A DNA stretch of 36,549 nt from AP-16 sp036395835 (GCA_036395835.1 DASWCW010000150.1:1-36549), one strand, 5' to 3'; counted from the first letter of the stretch, positions 15,704-25,061 are shown. Program-made: numbers and translations. The notes: generated by a model not told the origin, from the letters alone.

Positions 15704-18247
15704 ATGCTCGAACGGACCAGTTCCGCGACGGTCGGTGCCGCCGATCCCGGCATCAGCACACGCCGGGCCATCGTCGCGGCTCTCAATGCCGCAACCATGG
15801 CCGCCTTGTCATGGCTCGCCGCCGCCGCGCTCTCGCCCGGCGGATACGGCTGGCTCGATGGCGTGCTGCTCGCGCTGTTTGCGGTCACCCTGCCGTGGAC
15901 CATCGTCGGCTTCTGGAACGCGGCGATCGGGCTGTGGATCATGCGATTCGCCCGCGATCCGGTCGCGCTGGTGTTCCCGGCCGCGGCGCGCGTGCGCGGC
16001 GATGAAGCGATCACCGCGTCGACCGCGATCCTGGTGTGCATCCGCAACGAGATGCCGGATCGGGTGGTGCGCAATCTCGAGCCGATGCTGGGCGGCCTGG
16101 TCGAGGCGAAAACGGCCGAGCGCTTCCACGTCTACGTGCTCAGCGACACCAGCGATCCGGCGATCGCGGCCGCGGAAGAAGAACGCTTCGGCGCGCTCAC
16201 TCGGAAATGGCAGCGCGAGATCGGGCTCACCTACCGCCGGCGCGCGCGCAACATCGGATTCAAGGCGGGAAACATCCGGGATTTTTGCGACCGCTGGGGC
16301 GACCGGCACGATTTCGCCGTCACGCTCGACGCCGACAGCTTCATGACCACGCGAGGGATCCTGCAGCTCGTGCGCATCATGCAGGCGGACCCCGGGCTCG
16401 GCATCCTGCAGAGCCTGGTGATCGGCATGCCGTCGACCAGCGCCTTCGCCCGCATCTTCCAGTTCGGCATGCGGCTCGGCATGCGCTCCTACACGCTCGG
16501 AAGCGCGTGGTGGCAAGGCGACTGCGGGCCGTACTGGGGGCATAACGCCATCGTGCGGCTGGCGCCCTTCATCGCCCATTGCACGCTGCCGGTTCTGCCG
16601 GCGCGCGGCGCGCTCGGCGGCCATGTTCTCAGCCACGACCAGATCGAGGCGGTACTGATGCGTCGCGCCGGCTATCAAGTCCGCGTGCTTCCCGACGAGA
16701 CGTTCGGCTGGGAGGAAAATCCGCCGACCCTGATCGAATTCATCCGCCGCGACCTGCGCTGGTGCCAGGGCAACATGCAATATTGGCGGTTTCTGTTCCT
16801 GCCCGGACTGAAGCCCGTCAGCCGCTTTCAGCTGGCGATCGCGCTCCTGATGTTTCTGGGCTCGCCGGCCTGGATCTTGCTGTTGCTCGTCGGCAGCGCG
16901 GCGGTAGCGCGCTCGGGCGATCCCGCCGCCGTGCTGCGCGCCGACTTCGGTCGGATGTTGCTGCTCAGTCTGCTCACGATGTGGTTTGCGCCGAAGATCG
17001 CCACCGCGGTCGACGTTTTGGCGCGGCCCGAGTCGCGACGGGCCTTTGGCGGGGCGGCACGCTTTACGGCGGGATTGCTGATCGAAACCGTCTTCTTCCT
17101 GCTGCTCTCGCCGATCCTGTGGTTCTGCCACAGCCTGTTCCTGATCGGCCTCCTGTTCGGCCGCGCGACGGGCTGGACCGGGCAGACCCGCCACGACCAT
17201 TCCGTGCCGGTCGGCCTCGCAGTGCGGAACTTGTGGCCCGCCGCCGCGACCGGGCTCGGAACGCTCGGCGTCCTGGCGACGACCGTCCCGGCGGCAATTC
17301 CCTACGCGTGCTTGATCGCCGGGGGACTGGCGCTGGCAATTCCGTTCGCCGTGCTCACGGCTTCGCCGGCATTGGGACGCGCGCTGGTCCGCCAAAAACT
17401 CGTTCGGCTGCCGGAAGAGACCGATCCGCCGCCCGCGCTGCGGGCGCTTGCGCTGCCGGCGCTCGATCCCGCCCAGATCGCGGCTCGAGCCGGCAGCACA
17501 GGGCTCGCCGCATTGCGGGCGACGCGCGGCGTCCTGCGCTCGTTGCGCATCTACTATGGGAGCCGGCGGCGTCACGCCGCGATGGATCGCCTCTACGGAC
17601 AATTCGTAGTGCCCGGCGATCTCGTGTTCGACATCGGCGCCCACGTCGGCGACCGCATTGCCGCGTTCCGGCGGCTCGGCGCGCGCGTCGTCGCCGTCGA
17701 GCCGCAGCCGCTGCTCGTGAAGACCCTGAAACTACTGTACGGCCGCGATCGATCCGTTGCGATCGAGCCGCTCGCCGTCGGGCGCGAGCAGGGCGAGTTG
17801 GTGCTCCAGCTCAATGTCGACAATCCGACGGTAAGCACCGCATCCGCCGCTTTCATCCGTGCCGCATGTGGCGCGCCCGGATGGCAGCACGAACGATGGA
17901 TCGACCGCATTGCGGTCCCGATGAATACGCTCGACGCATTGATCGCGCGGCACGGAACGCCGGTCTTCATCAAGATCGACGTCGAGGGCTTCGAGGCGGA
18001 AGCCCTCGCCGGCCTGACGCATCCGGTTGCCGCGCTTTCCTTCGAGTTCATCACGATCCAGCGCGAGGTCGCCGTTGCTTGCCTGGAACGCTGCATCGCG
18101 CTGGGCTACACGAGGTTCAATGCCGCGCTCGGCGAGGAGCAGATGTTCGTGTTCGAAGGCTGGCGCTCGCGGGACGAAATCGCCGGGTGGATCCGCGCGC
18201 TGCCGCCGGCGGCGAATTCGGGAGACATCTATGCGGCGATGGGTTGA
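15704..18247 (+). CDS. OpgH-like glucan glucosyltransferase fused to an FkbM methyltransferase
   Basis: 847 aa in one uninterrupted frame; ATG 15704 follows GGGAACGGGG. Residues 20-80 hold two membrane helices. Residues 105-360 are a family 2 glycosyltransferase of the MdoH/OpgH type with LDADS (208-212), GGHVLSHDQIEA (306-316) and the RDLRWCQGN motif (349-357) that binds the donor and nascent chain. Further helices lie at about 375-400, 418-435, 455-485 and 510-555. From 630 to about 820 there is an FkbM methyltransferase with VFDIGAHVGD (641-650), VEPQP and IKIDVEGFEAE (757-767). OpgH makes the beta-glucan backbone of osmoregulated periplasmic glucans. A covalently attached methyltransferase suggests that the glucan or a related envelope glycan is O-methylated as it is made. 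Confidence 0.87.
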   Translation: MLERTSSATVGAADPGISTRRAIVAALNAATMAALSWLAAAALSPGGYGWLDGVLLALFAVTLPWTIVGFWNAAIGLWIMRFARDPVALVFPAAARVRGDEAITASTAILVCIRNEMPDRVVRNLEPMLGGLVEAKTAERFHVYVLSDTSDPAIAAAEEERFGALTRKWQREIGLTYRRRARNIGFKAGNIRDFCDRWGDRHDFAVTLDADSFMTTRGILQLVRIMQADPGLGILQSLVIGMPSTSAFARIFQFGMRLGMRSYTLGSAWWQGDCGPYWGHNAIVRLAPFIAHCTLPVLPARGALGGHVLSHDQIEAVLMRRAGYQVRVLPDETFGWEENPPTLIEFIRRDLRWCQGNMQYWRFLFLPGLKPVSRFQLAIALLMFLGSPAWILLLLVGSAAVARSGDPAAVLRADFGRMLLLSLLTMWFAPKIATAVDVLARPESRRAFGGAARFTAGLLIETVFFLLLSPILWFCHSLFLIGLLFGRATGWTGQTRHDHSVPVGLAVRNLWPAAATGLGTLGVLATTVPAAIPYACLIAGGLALAIPFAVLTASPALGRALVRQKLVRLPEETDPPPALRALALPALDPAQIAARAGSTGLAALRATRGVLRSLRIYYGSRRRHAAMDRLYGQFVVPGDLVFDIGAHVGDRIAAFRRLGARVVAVEPQPLLVKTLKLLYGRDRSVAIEPLAVGREQGELVLQLNVDNPTVSTASAAFIRAACGAPGWQHERWIDRIAVPMNTLDALIARHGTPVFIKIDVEGFEAEALAGLTHPVAALSFEFITIQREVAVACLERCIALGYTRFNAALGEEQMFVFEGWRSRDEIAGWIRALPPAANSGDIYAAMG

Positions 18248-18263
18248 GGAGATGCCCCCGTCG

Positions 18264-18285
18264 CCTCCCTGCCCGCTGGGGGAGG
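18264..18285 (+). promoter_or_regulatory. Possible hairpin covering the ribosome-binding site of the next gene
   Basis: CCTCCC at 18264-18269 can pair with GGGAGG at 18280-18285, leaving a 10-base loop. The right arm is the Shine-Dalgarno of the GTG at 18293. Pairing would hide it and make translation depend on ribosomes arriving from the gene upstream. Confidence 0.3.
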
Positions 18286-18292
18286 TTCCAGG

Positions 18293-19243
18293 GTGAGCGG
18301 GCACTCCTGCGTGAAGGCGCTGGCAACCGCGGCCGCCGCGTTGTTCATCGGCTGCACAGGCGCAGTCGCCGCCGACGAGCTTGCCGTCGACGTCGTCAAT
18401 GCCGGCGAGCCGACGCTCTGCGCCGAGCGCGACAACGTCACGCTCGCGCTCGCCTCCGGAACAGTCCGGCGGCTGGGCATCGAAGCGGCGCACCCGGCCT
18501 ATATCGGCACCCTCGTTGCCGATCGCGCGGCGGCGGATTTTTCCCGCTGCGATTTTGCCGTCGATCCCGGCGCCGCCCGCAAGTCCCAGCGCATCACGCT
18601 CTATGAAAGCGAGGAATGGCAATTGATCGGCCACCGGCTCCAGGAGTTCTGGCGGCCCGGCGGCGCGCCGGTTCGGGTCGGCGAGCGCGTCGAAACCGGG
18701 ATTCACCTGCTCCAGCTCTGGCACCGGTTCGAGGAGCGCGCCGAGGAAGTCCTCGTGCTCTATCCGCCCGACGGCTATTGGCGGGCGCGACCGCTGCCGC
18801 CCCCGCATCTCGCCTGGAGCGCGTACGGCTCCTCGTTTCTGATAGGGCCGGTCGAGACCGCGGCGCGGCCGTTCGTCGACCTGACCGGCATCGCATTCGA
18901 TCCGGTCGGGCTGGGGTTCGAGCTCAGGTTCGCGCGCGGCGGCGGCGCCCATCTCAGGCTCGCGAAGCTCGACCGCGACCGGATCGCGCTCGACGTCACG
19001 CTCGACCCGGTCGCGGGGCGGCCGTTCGCGGCGCTGCGGTCGATGTTCGTGATGGAGACCGTGGCCGACGTCGCGCGGATTGCCTGGCGCGAGTCGGGCG
19101 GCAAAGCTTGGCAGGAAGCGCCGATCGATCGCTTCGAACGCGCGAGCGCGGTCGAGCTGTGGGCCGGCCGCGCCGTCCCCTCGCGCCACAATCCGAGCGC
19201 GCCCGACATGCGGTTCTCGGAGTTCAGCGCGACGATGCGCTGA
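18293..19243 (+). CDS. Exported protein of unknown function downstream of the glucan synthase
   Basis: 316 aa, not recognised as a named family. Residues 1-27 are a signal peptide (LATAAAALFIGCTGAVAA) with probable cleavage at AVA-ADE. The FIGC is only a weak lipobox. The mature part is beta-rich and hydrophilic, with no repeats or obvious catalytic motif; two cysteines near positions 43 and 86 could form a disulfide. It starts at GTG with a strong GGGGGAGG, 45 bases after the OpgH-FkbM gene, so both are likely one transcript. A periplasmic partner for glucan handling, in the place OpgG holds in enterobacteria, is a reasonable guess, but I see no OpgG motifs. The 3' end overlaps the convergent gene by 20 bases. 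Confidence 0.75.
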   Translation: MSGHSCVKALATAAAALFIGCTGAVAADELAVDVVNAGEPTLCAERDNVTLALASGTVRRLGIEAAHPAYIGTLVADRAAADFSRCDFAVDPGAARKSQRITLYESEEWQLIGHRLQEFWRPGGAPVRVGERVETGIHLLQLWHRFEERAEEVLVLYPPDGYWRARPLPPPHLAWSAYGSSFLIGPVETAARPFVDLTGIAFDPVGLGFELRFARGGGAHLRLAKLDRDRIALDVTLDPVAGRPFAALRSMFVMETVADVARIAWRESGGKAWQEAPIDRFERASAVELWAGRAVPSRHNPSAPDMRFSEFSATMR

Positions 19244-21626
19244 ACGGAAGTTTCGCGCGCAGCTTCGCCGCAACTTCTTCGATTGCGCCGGACAACGGGT
19301 GAAACGTGAAGCGCACCTCGTGATGCCCCGGCGTCAGTTGCACGGCGCGAAACAGCACGTCGGCTTTGAGAATCGCCGCGGCGACGCCGTCGACCCGCGC
19401 GCGCCACCACGGATGCCAGACGTCGGTCAGCACGAGAAAGCCGCCGCCGGGCGCCTCGACATCGATCGTGATCTCGGCATTGCCGTAGTGCACGATGCGG
19501 GCGGCGCCGGGGCGGGTCTCGGAAACGGGCGGCGCCGGCGGTGCATCCGGCGGGCGCTCGAGCAGCACCGTGCGAGCCGGATCGACATCGGGCCAGCCGG
19601 TGCGCATCAGCTCCTCGAAATCGGCGAGCCGCCAGTCCGCGAGCACCATCACCCGCGGCAACGCGCGCGGATTCTCGTAGACGTAGGCCTCCTTGGTGCG
19701 GCCCAGGAACGTCAGATCGCCGGGCGCGAGCGCCTTGTCGATCTGCTCGACCGGAATGCCGGTCGCGATCACGCGCACGCCGAAAAGGTCGGCGAAGGGC
19801 GAGCGATACGACGGATAGAGCGGAGAGAAGCGCCGTTGCTCCGCCGTCGCGACGGTGTCTCCGACGGCGGTCGCCTGCTTGAAATCCCGGAACCGCAACG
19901 GGTTCTGGCCGAACACATGATCGAACCCGTGGATGAGACCGAGATTCGGCCAGTGATAGCTGATGCCGATCAGCTCGACCCGATCGCGGCGGTCGGCGGC
20001 CGCCGATGCCGATAGCCTTGACTTGATCAGCGCGACCGTCTCGTTCGCCGTGTCGGTCCGCAGCGCATCGTAAAACGACGCCGGCAGGCCGGTCGATATG
20101 TTCGGCGCATTGTTCCAGGCAAGATCGGCGGTCATGGCCAATGTCAGGACGAATGCCGCCGCCAACGGCGTTGCGCGCACCCGCCGCGCAACGGCCAGCG
20201 CTGCCACCGCGAGCGCCGCCCAGCCGACCCCGATCAGAATCGGCAACGCGGCGGCACCGAGCTTGCCGACCGAGAGCGCGACGCCGAGCGCGCTCGCAAG
20301 GATCGCCATCACGAGAACGAGCGCAGCGAGCGATTGCCGCCGCGCGCTTCGCGCCGGAGCGGCGGGATCGGACAGAAAGCGGTGCACCAGATAACCGCTG
20401 GTGATCGACAGCAGCATGCCGATCAGGAACGTCGCGTCCGCCGGCCGGCGATAGAGCGCGACCCCCGGAAGCAGTTCGTAGAGCGCACGGAACACCGGCG
20501 TGTACCAGCCGAGCGCGTAGAGCAGCGCGACGGCAAGCGCGATGGAAAACCAGCGGATCTCGCGCGCCCATAACCAGCCGCGGCTCAGTCCCAAGCCGAG
20601 CACGGCGAGCAGCGGAATGGCGCCGGCGTAAAGCTCGCCCATGTTCTGGGCGAGGATCAATCCGGTGGGCCCCCAATCGAGGCTCGGCGGTCCCCAATAG
20701 CCGACCTGCGGGCTATTCGTGGCGAAGAGATCGGAGAAGACAAAAGTGAGCAGGTGCGCCGGATGCAGCGATCCCTTCGCGGCGGCCGCGTAGGCGATCT
20801 CGGGCCGGTTCGAAGCGGCGGCGAGCACGGCCGTCAACAGCACCGGAACTGCGGCAACCATGGTCCCGGCGACGGCAAAACCGGCGAGCGGCCGGATGCT
20901 CGCCCGGACCCGAGGAATGCCGCCGCCGATCCAATCCGCCAGCACGACGCCAGCCAAGAGGTAGAGGCCGAGCAGCGCGACCTGATCGCGGCCCGTCGCC
21001 ATCAGGCCGGCGGCAAATCCCGCCGCAATGCCGAGCCGCAACGAGCCGTGCTCGAGCGCGCGGGTGAGCAGCCACAGGCCCAGCGGCAGATAGCACAGGC
21101 TGAGGATCTCGCTGGTGTGCTGGATGCGCGATGCCGCGGCGCTCCCGAACGCGAATGCCAGCGCCGCCACCAGCGCGCCGGCGCTGTGCCAGCCGCGGTC
21201 GCGCGCATAGAGGATGATGCCGCATCCGCCGAGAAACAGCGCCAGGAAGGTGACGACGTCCGCGGAGCGGAAGTCCATCCCGGGATCGATCCATGCCAGC
21301 AGCAGGTGCAGCGGCGAGAACAGCATCGACTGCGGATCGGCGATCTGCGGCCAGCCGGCAAATACGTTCGACGTCCAAAACGGCGATTGGCCTTCGGCAA
21401 ACGACCTGGCGAGGAAATTGAGCTCGGGCTGGAACTGCGCCTTGGCATCCCACGGGATCGTCACCGCGCCGGACAGCCAGGGCGCCGCCAGGGCGAGGAA
21501 CGCCACCGCATAGAGCGCCAATGTGCGAAGAAGCGGAAACCCGCGGGCCGATTTCGCACGCGACGGCGTGGCCGCGAACGCGCGGCCGGGCGCGCCAACC
21601 CCGGCGTCCCTGGCTTGGACGGTCAT
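19224..21626 (-). CDS. Large multipass membrane protein, YfhO-like
   Basis: 800 aa with about 12 hydrophobic helices in the first 500 residues and a soluble C-terminal domain. The pattern WDAKAQFQPELNFLARSFAEGQ, then WTSNVFAGWPQIADPQ, resembles the first periplasmic loop of YfhO/GT-C-type proteins, which carry sugars from lipid-phosphate donors to outer-face acceptors. The C-terminal part (VLTDVWHPWWRARVDG and HEVRFTFHP) is the beta-domain usual in YfhO proteins. The start overlaps the upstream membrane-protein stop by four bases, giving a two-gene operon. A role in glycosylation of envelope polymers fits the neighbouring glucan synthase but is not proven. Confidence 0.78.
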   Translation of the reverse strand: MTVQARDAGVGAPGRAFAATPSRAKSARGFPLLRTLALYAVAFLALAAPWLSGAVTIPWDAKAQFQPELNFLARSFAEGQSPFWTSNVFAGWPQIADPQSMLFSPLHLLLAWIDPGMDFRSADVVTFLALFLGGCGIILYARDRGWHSAGALVAALAFAFGSAAASRIQHTSEILSLCYLPLGLWLLTRALEHGSLRLGIAAGFAAGLMATGRDQVALLGLYLLAGVVLADWIGGGIPRVRASIRPLAGFAVAGTMVAAVPVLLTAVLAAASNRPEIAYAAAAKGSLHPAHLLTFVFSDLFATNSPQVGYWGPPSLDWGPTGLILAQNMGELYAGAIPLLAVLGLGLSRGWLWAREIRWFSIALAVALLYALGWYTPVFRALYELLPGVALYRRPADATFLIGMLLSITSGYLVHRFLSDPAAPARSARRQSLAALVLVMAILASALGVALSVGKLGAAALPILIGVGWAALAVAALAVARRVRATPLAAAFVLTLAMTADLAWNNAPNISTGLPASFYDALRTDTANETVALIKSRLSASAAADRRDRVELIGISYHWPNLGLIHGFDHVFGQNPLRFRDFKQATAVGDTVATAEQRRFSPLYPSYRSPFADLFGVRVIATGIPVEQIDKALAPGDLTFLGRTKEAYVYENPRALPRVMVLADWRLADFEELMRTGWPDVDPARTVLLERPPDAPPAPPVSETRPGAARIVHYGNAEITIDVEAPGGGFLVLTDVWHPWWRARVDGVAAAILKADVLFRAVQLTPGHHEVRFTFHPLSGAIEEVAAKLRAKLPFSASSR

Positions 21627-23203
21627 CGCTGACCCGCGGCGGTGCGCTCCTTGTTCACCCTGTAGAGCCGGAAGCGTTCGCCTTCATGCACCAGGGTCAG
21701 CAAGTCCGGGGCCGGATTGGCGGTATCTTCGTCGGTGAACAGCACGTAGACGTAATTGAATCGGCTCGGCCACTGTTCCCAGTAGGATTGCTTCTCGTCA
21801 TGGTGCTGGATCGCCAGCGCGAGCTGCTCGAGCGCCGGTGGCGTGCCGTCTTCGCTATCGACCTGCCCGGCATATTGCGGGCGTACGTGCATGATCTGCT
21901 TGCCCGGCACCGTGAACGCGGTCGTGACCAGCGCCGAGCGCTCGATCATGGCGAGGCAGGCGGCGTGGACGAGATTGGCCTCGCGCACGTCTTCGCCCGC
22001 GGAGCGGTCCGCATAGGCGACGAGCACCGTCGATCCGCGCTTGATGCGCTTGACCGAATCGCGAAACTCCAGGGTTTCGCGCGCGAGATCCGCCCAGTTC
22101 GCGTCGACTTCGATCACGCGCACGACCAGCAGCACCAGCAGCAGCGCCAGAAACCCGCGGCGGACCAGGCGGTGGTGCAGGTCGAGATGCGCGCATGCCA
22201 CGAGCATGAACGCCGCCGCGATCGGTAGCCGCTGATCGGCCATATAGGTCGCGAACACCACCCGCGGCATGGCCAGATAGACCACGCCGGCGACCGCCAG
22301 CAGCAGCCAGCCGACCGCATGAAGGCGCAGCAGCCGGTGGCGCGCCGCCCAGCCGATCGCCGCCGCCGCAATGGCGGTGAGCAGGAAGGCGACGATGTCG
22401 GAATAGACTTCGATGATGTAGATCAGTCCGTCGATCTTGCCCTGCTGATCCCAATAGTTCTCGCCGGCGAGTTGCCATGTCGGACTTTGCAGCAGCAGCG
22501 GCACCACCGGCAGGAACGGCAGCCCGGTCGCGACGAAATCCACAATTCGCAGGCCCCACGGCCGCTCGCGCAATTCGGATAGGCGGTGGAGCTCGATGGC
22601 GAAGAGGCCCATTCCGTACAGCGCGACCGCGAACAGATGACAGAAGAACATCGCCAGCACGAAGGCGGCGGAGACCACCAGCCGCAGCGGCCAGATCCGC
22701 TCACGCAGCCACACCCAGGCGGCGAGCCCCCACAGCGCGAGCCCGAGGCCGAACATGTAGTTCATCACGCCGACCAGGAACACGTGATTGTAAAGCAACG
22801 GGAAGGCCACGAGCGGCAGCACCGACCACGAGCCGAACAGCGCCCGGTTGAACGCCAGGGTGCCCGAAAGAATCAGCACGAACGTTGCGACGGTGAATAC
22901 CTGCCCCGCGTGGTAAACGCTCATGAACCGCACCAGGCGCGGAATCACCAGGTCCATCATCAGATTGGGAATGATCTGCCAATCGATCTCGTAGAAGCGC
23001 GACAGGTCGGGGTCGTTGCCGATCGTGGCAATGACGTGCATGCGCGCCAGATGATTGACGTAATCGGTGAGCGGCGGCAGCGGATGCGTGATAACCGGAA
23101 TCGAGGCCACCAGCGCGAACACGACGAACAGCACCGCGGTCTGCGGGCCGGAGAAGTCGGTGGACCGCCGCAGCGGCCGGGTATACACGTCGAAGGAACG
23201 CAT
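21623..23203 (-). CDS. Multipass membrane protein, possible GT-C glycosyltransferase
   Basis: 526 aa with about 10-11 membrane helices and a soluble C-terminal region of roughly 150 residues. After the first helix it has HPLPPLTDYVNHLARMH, an acidic periplasmic loop (TDYxNH) reminiscent of the catalytic Asp loop of GT-C transferases. I do not recognise a named family. The second gene of the operon, a YfhO-like protein, starts within its stop codon, so the two probably work together. The start at 23203 has no strong Shine-Dalgarno, and an alternative start a little downstream is possible. Confidence 0.7.
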   Translation of the reverse strand: MRSFDVYTRPLRRSTDFSGPQTAVLFVVFALVASIPVITHPLPPLTDYVNHLARMHVIATIGNDPDLSRFYEIDWQIIPNLMMDLVIPRLVRFMSVYHAGQVFTVATFVLILSGTLAFNRALFGSWSVLPLVAFPLLYNHVFLVGVMNYMFGLGLALWGLAAWVWLRERIWPLRLVVSAAFVLAMFFCHLFAVALYGMGLFAIELHRLSELRERPWGLRIVDFVATGLPFLPVVPLLLQSPTWQLAGENYWDQQGKIDGLIYIIEVYSDIVAFLLTAIAAAAIGWAARHRLLRLHAVGWLLLAVAGVVYLAMPRVVFATYMADQRLPIAAAFMLVACAHLDLHHRLVRRGFLALLLVLLVVRVIEVDANWADLARETLEFRDSVKRIKRGSTVLVAYADRSAGEDVREANLVHAACLAMIERSALVTTAFTVPGKQIMHVRPQYAGQVDSEDGTPPALEQLALAIQHHDEKQSYWEQWPSRFNYVYVLFTDEDTANPAPDLLTLVHEGERFRLYRVNKERTAAGQR

Positions 23204-23538
23204 GGTTCTTTGGTCGAGGGCGCTGCGGGGCTCAGGCGACTTTGTCAGGATCAGCTGAACAGAGCATGAATGACGGTCGAGGCGGGAGTCGCCGGCAGGG
23301 TCGCAACGAGGTTTCGGTTAAGACCTTCTAGAGGATCGCGTCGACCTGTCCCAGGGATTTATGGAAATTTTCGGACGGCCGCTCCTTCGCGGCCAAAACC
23401 GCGGTCGGGACCGGTATTCGGCACGGCGCCGCGGCGTTCGAGATCGGACCCGGCCGCGGTAGCCGATCGACCCGGTTCGGCCGGCCGCAGATCCTCCGCA
23501 AGCCGCGCGGCAAGGCGCCGGCCCGCAGGGAGAAGCCC
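23204..23538. other. Intergenic region between divergent genes, no gene seen
   Basis: 335 bases lie between the minus-strand membrane-protein start and the plus-strand rhomboid start. No convincing small gene, RNA or strong hairpin was found. It must contain promoters for both directions but none matches a consensus well. Confidence 0.5.
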
Positions 23539-24303
23539 TTGTTTCCGTTCATCGACACCGCCCCGCGCGCCGCCCGGCCGCTGATCACGCTCGGGTTCAT
23601 CGCCGCCAACACGCTGGTGTTTCTGTGGATGCTCAGCCTGCCGCCGCGCGCGCTGCAATCGGTGCTGGTGCATGCGGCGCTGATCCCGGCCCGCTATACG
23701 GAGCCGGAGCTGGCGAGGGCAGCGGGGCTCGATCCGTCGAACTGGTGGCCACTGTTAACCAACACCTTCATGCACGGCGGCTGGCTGCACCTGATCAGCA
23801 ACATGTGGTTCCTGTGGATCTTCGGGCCGGCGATGGAAGCGCGATTCACGCGGCTCGGATTTTTCGCGCTGTATATCGCCGGCGCGCTCGCGGCGAGCGT
23901 GGTGCATCTCGGCACCCATCCGGATTCGACCGAGCCGGTGCTCGGGGCATCGGGCGCGATCGCGGCCGTGCTCGGCGCGCACGCCGTCACCTATCCGGCG
24001 GCGCGGGTGATCACGATCATCCTATTGGTGTTCATCCCGCTGTTCGTCCCGATCCCGGCGGTGCTGTTCGCGCTCATCTGGTTCGCGCTGCAGCTGTTTC
24101 AGGGCAGCATCGAGCTGATGACGCCCAACCTCGCGGGCGGCGTTGCCTGGTGGGCGCATATCGGGGGCTTCGCCTTCGGGGCGTTGTTCGCCTTCCTCGC
24201 CATGAGCTTGGTCGGGCGGCCCCGGATCGCCACCACCACTTGGACGCCCCGGCGCAGCTGGCGCGTGCCCGACGTGCGAACCCGGGACTGGGACCGCCTG
24301 TGA
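23539..24303 (+). CDS. Rhomboid family intramembrane serine protease
   Basis: 254 aa with six or more membrane helices. The catalytic dyad is visible: Ser138 in GASGA (136-140) and His207 in WWAHIGGFAFG. The preceding NTFMHGGWLHLISNMW (75-90) is the oxyanion and helix-2 motif with N88. The enzyme would cleave single-pass membrane proteins within the bilayer. The start is a TTG at 23539 with AGGGAG placed six bases before it; no ATG lies upstream in frame before the promoter region. The C-terminal 30 residues are a polar tail. Targets are unknown. Confidence 0.9.
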   Translation: MFPFIDTAPRAARPLITLGFIAANTLVFLWMLSLPPRALQSVLVHAALIPARYTEPELARAAGLDPSNWWPLLTNTFMHGGWLHLISNMWFLWIFGPAMEARFTRLGFFALYIAGALAASVVHLGTHPDSTEPVLGASGAIAAVLGAHAVTYPAARVITIILLVFIPLFVPIPAVLFALIWFALQLFQGSIELMTPNLAGGVAWWAHIGGFAFGALFAFLAMSLVGRPRIATTTWTPRRSWRVPDVRTRDWDRL

Positions 24304-24343
24304 AGCGCGAACCGACGGACGTCCGTATCCTGTCTCAATGCTT

Positions 24344-24910
24344 TCACACCCGGATTTCACGCAGCGCGAACGCCAGCACCAACCAGAATAGGCCGAACAT
24401 CAACAGATCGAGCCCGAGGCAAATACCGAGCACCACGAGCCCGCTCGCCGGCCAGCCTGCCATGATCACCAAGCCGGCGAGCACGGCAATGACGCCGGAC
24501 AGGATCAGCATCCCGCCGCTGACCGGCCACACCCGGTACGCCAGCACGAAACGGAGGATGCCGGAGACGAGCAGCACCGCGGCGATGAACAACGTCAGCG
24601 CCGCGGACGTCGCCAGCGGGTTCGCCATCAGCCAGAGTCCGCCGACGAGATATAGAATCCCGACGATCAAGCTGAGAGCGAAACCGCCCCAGCCGCGCTC
24701 CCAGAACGCATGCACGATCTGAAAGGCGCCGCCGACGGTGAGCGCCGCGCCGAAGAAGATCGCGCTGACGATGGAGGCCGCGATCAGATGTCCGAACACG
24801 AAGGCGGCCATCAAGAGGAACAGCACGCCGAGCAGCGCATACACCCACCAGCGGTGGGCAGCCGCGCCGTGAATGTCGCCGCGCACAACGACCATGTCAC
24901 TATGGGTCAC
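24344..24910 (-). CDS. HdeD family membrane protein
   Basis: 188 aa from a GTG at 24910, chosen because AGGAGG lies five bases upstream; longer starts lack this. Six hydrophobic helices in three pairs form the HdeD/DUF308 repeat, with acid-poor loops and ALTVGGAFQIVHAFWER and ILYLVGGLWLMANPL as the typical turns. HdeD is an inner-membrane protein linked to acid resistance in E. coli; in Alphaproteobacteria its role is uncertain. It is convergent with the rhomboid gene, 40 bases apart. Confidence 0.88.
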   Translation of the reverse strand: MTHSDMVVVRGDIHGAAAHRWWVYALLGVLFLLMAAFVFGHLIAASIVSAIFFGAALTVGGAFQIVHAFWERGWGGFALSLIVGILYLVGGLWLMANPLATSAALTLFIAAVLLVSGILRFVLAYRVWPVSGGMLILSGVIAVLAGLVIMAGWPASGLVVLGICLGLDLLMFGLFWLVLAFALREIRV

Positions 24911-25031
24911 GTCCGCCTCCTGCTTCCGATTGCGTAAGATTGCTGCTTGCCCCGCACCGGGGAAGTCGCCATGACAAGCCCCCTGCAAATCCGAAGTTCC
25001 GCGATTTGAGCACGGGCACTCGACCTACATT

Positions 25032-25061
25032 ATCACGACACTCGACATCACGACACTCGAC
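25032..25061. repeat. 15-bp perfect tandem repeat, two copies
   Basis: ATCACGACACTCGAC occurs at 25032-25046 and again at 25047-25061. A partial third copy (GCACTCGAC) lies just before, around 25017-25025. The function is unknown; it may be a regulator site or slippage. Confidence 0.8.

Noticed and set aside
23327..23345. TCTAGAGGATC followed by GTCGAC, similar to a cloning-vector polylinker
   Set aside because: Only short matches; BamHI, SmaI and KpnI sites in polylinker order are missing and the surrounding sequence is ordinary genomic DNA.
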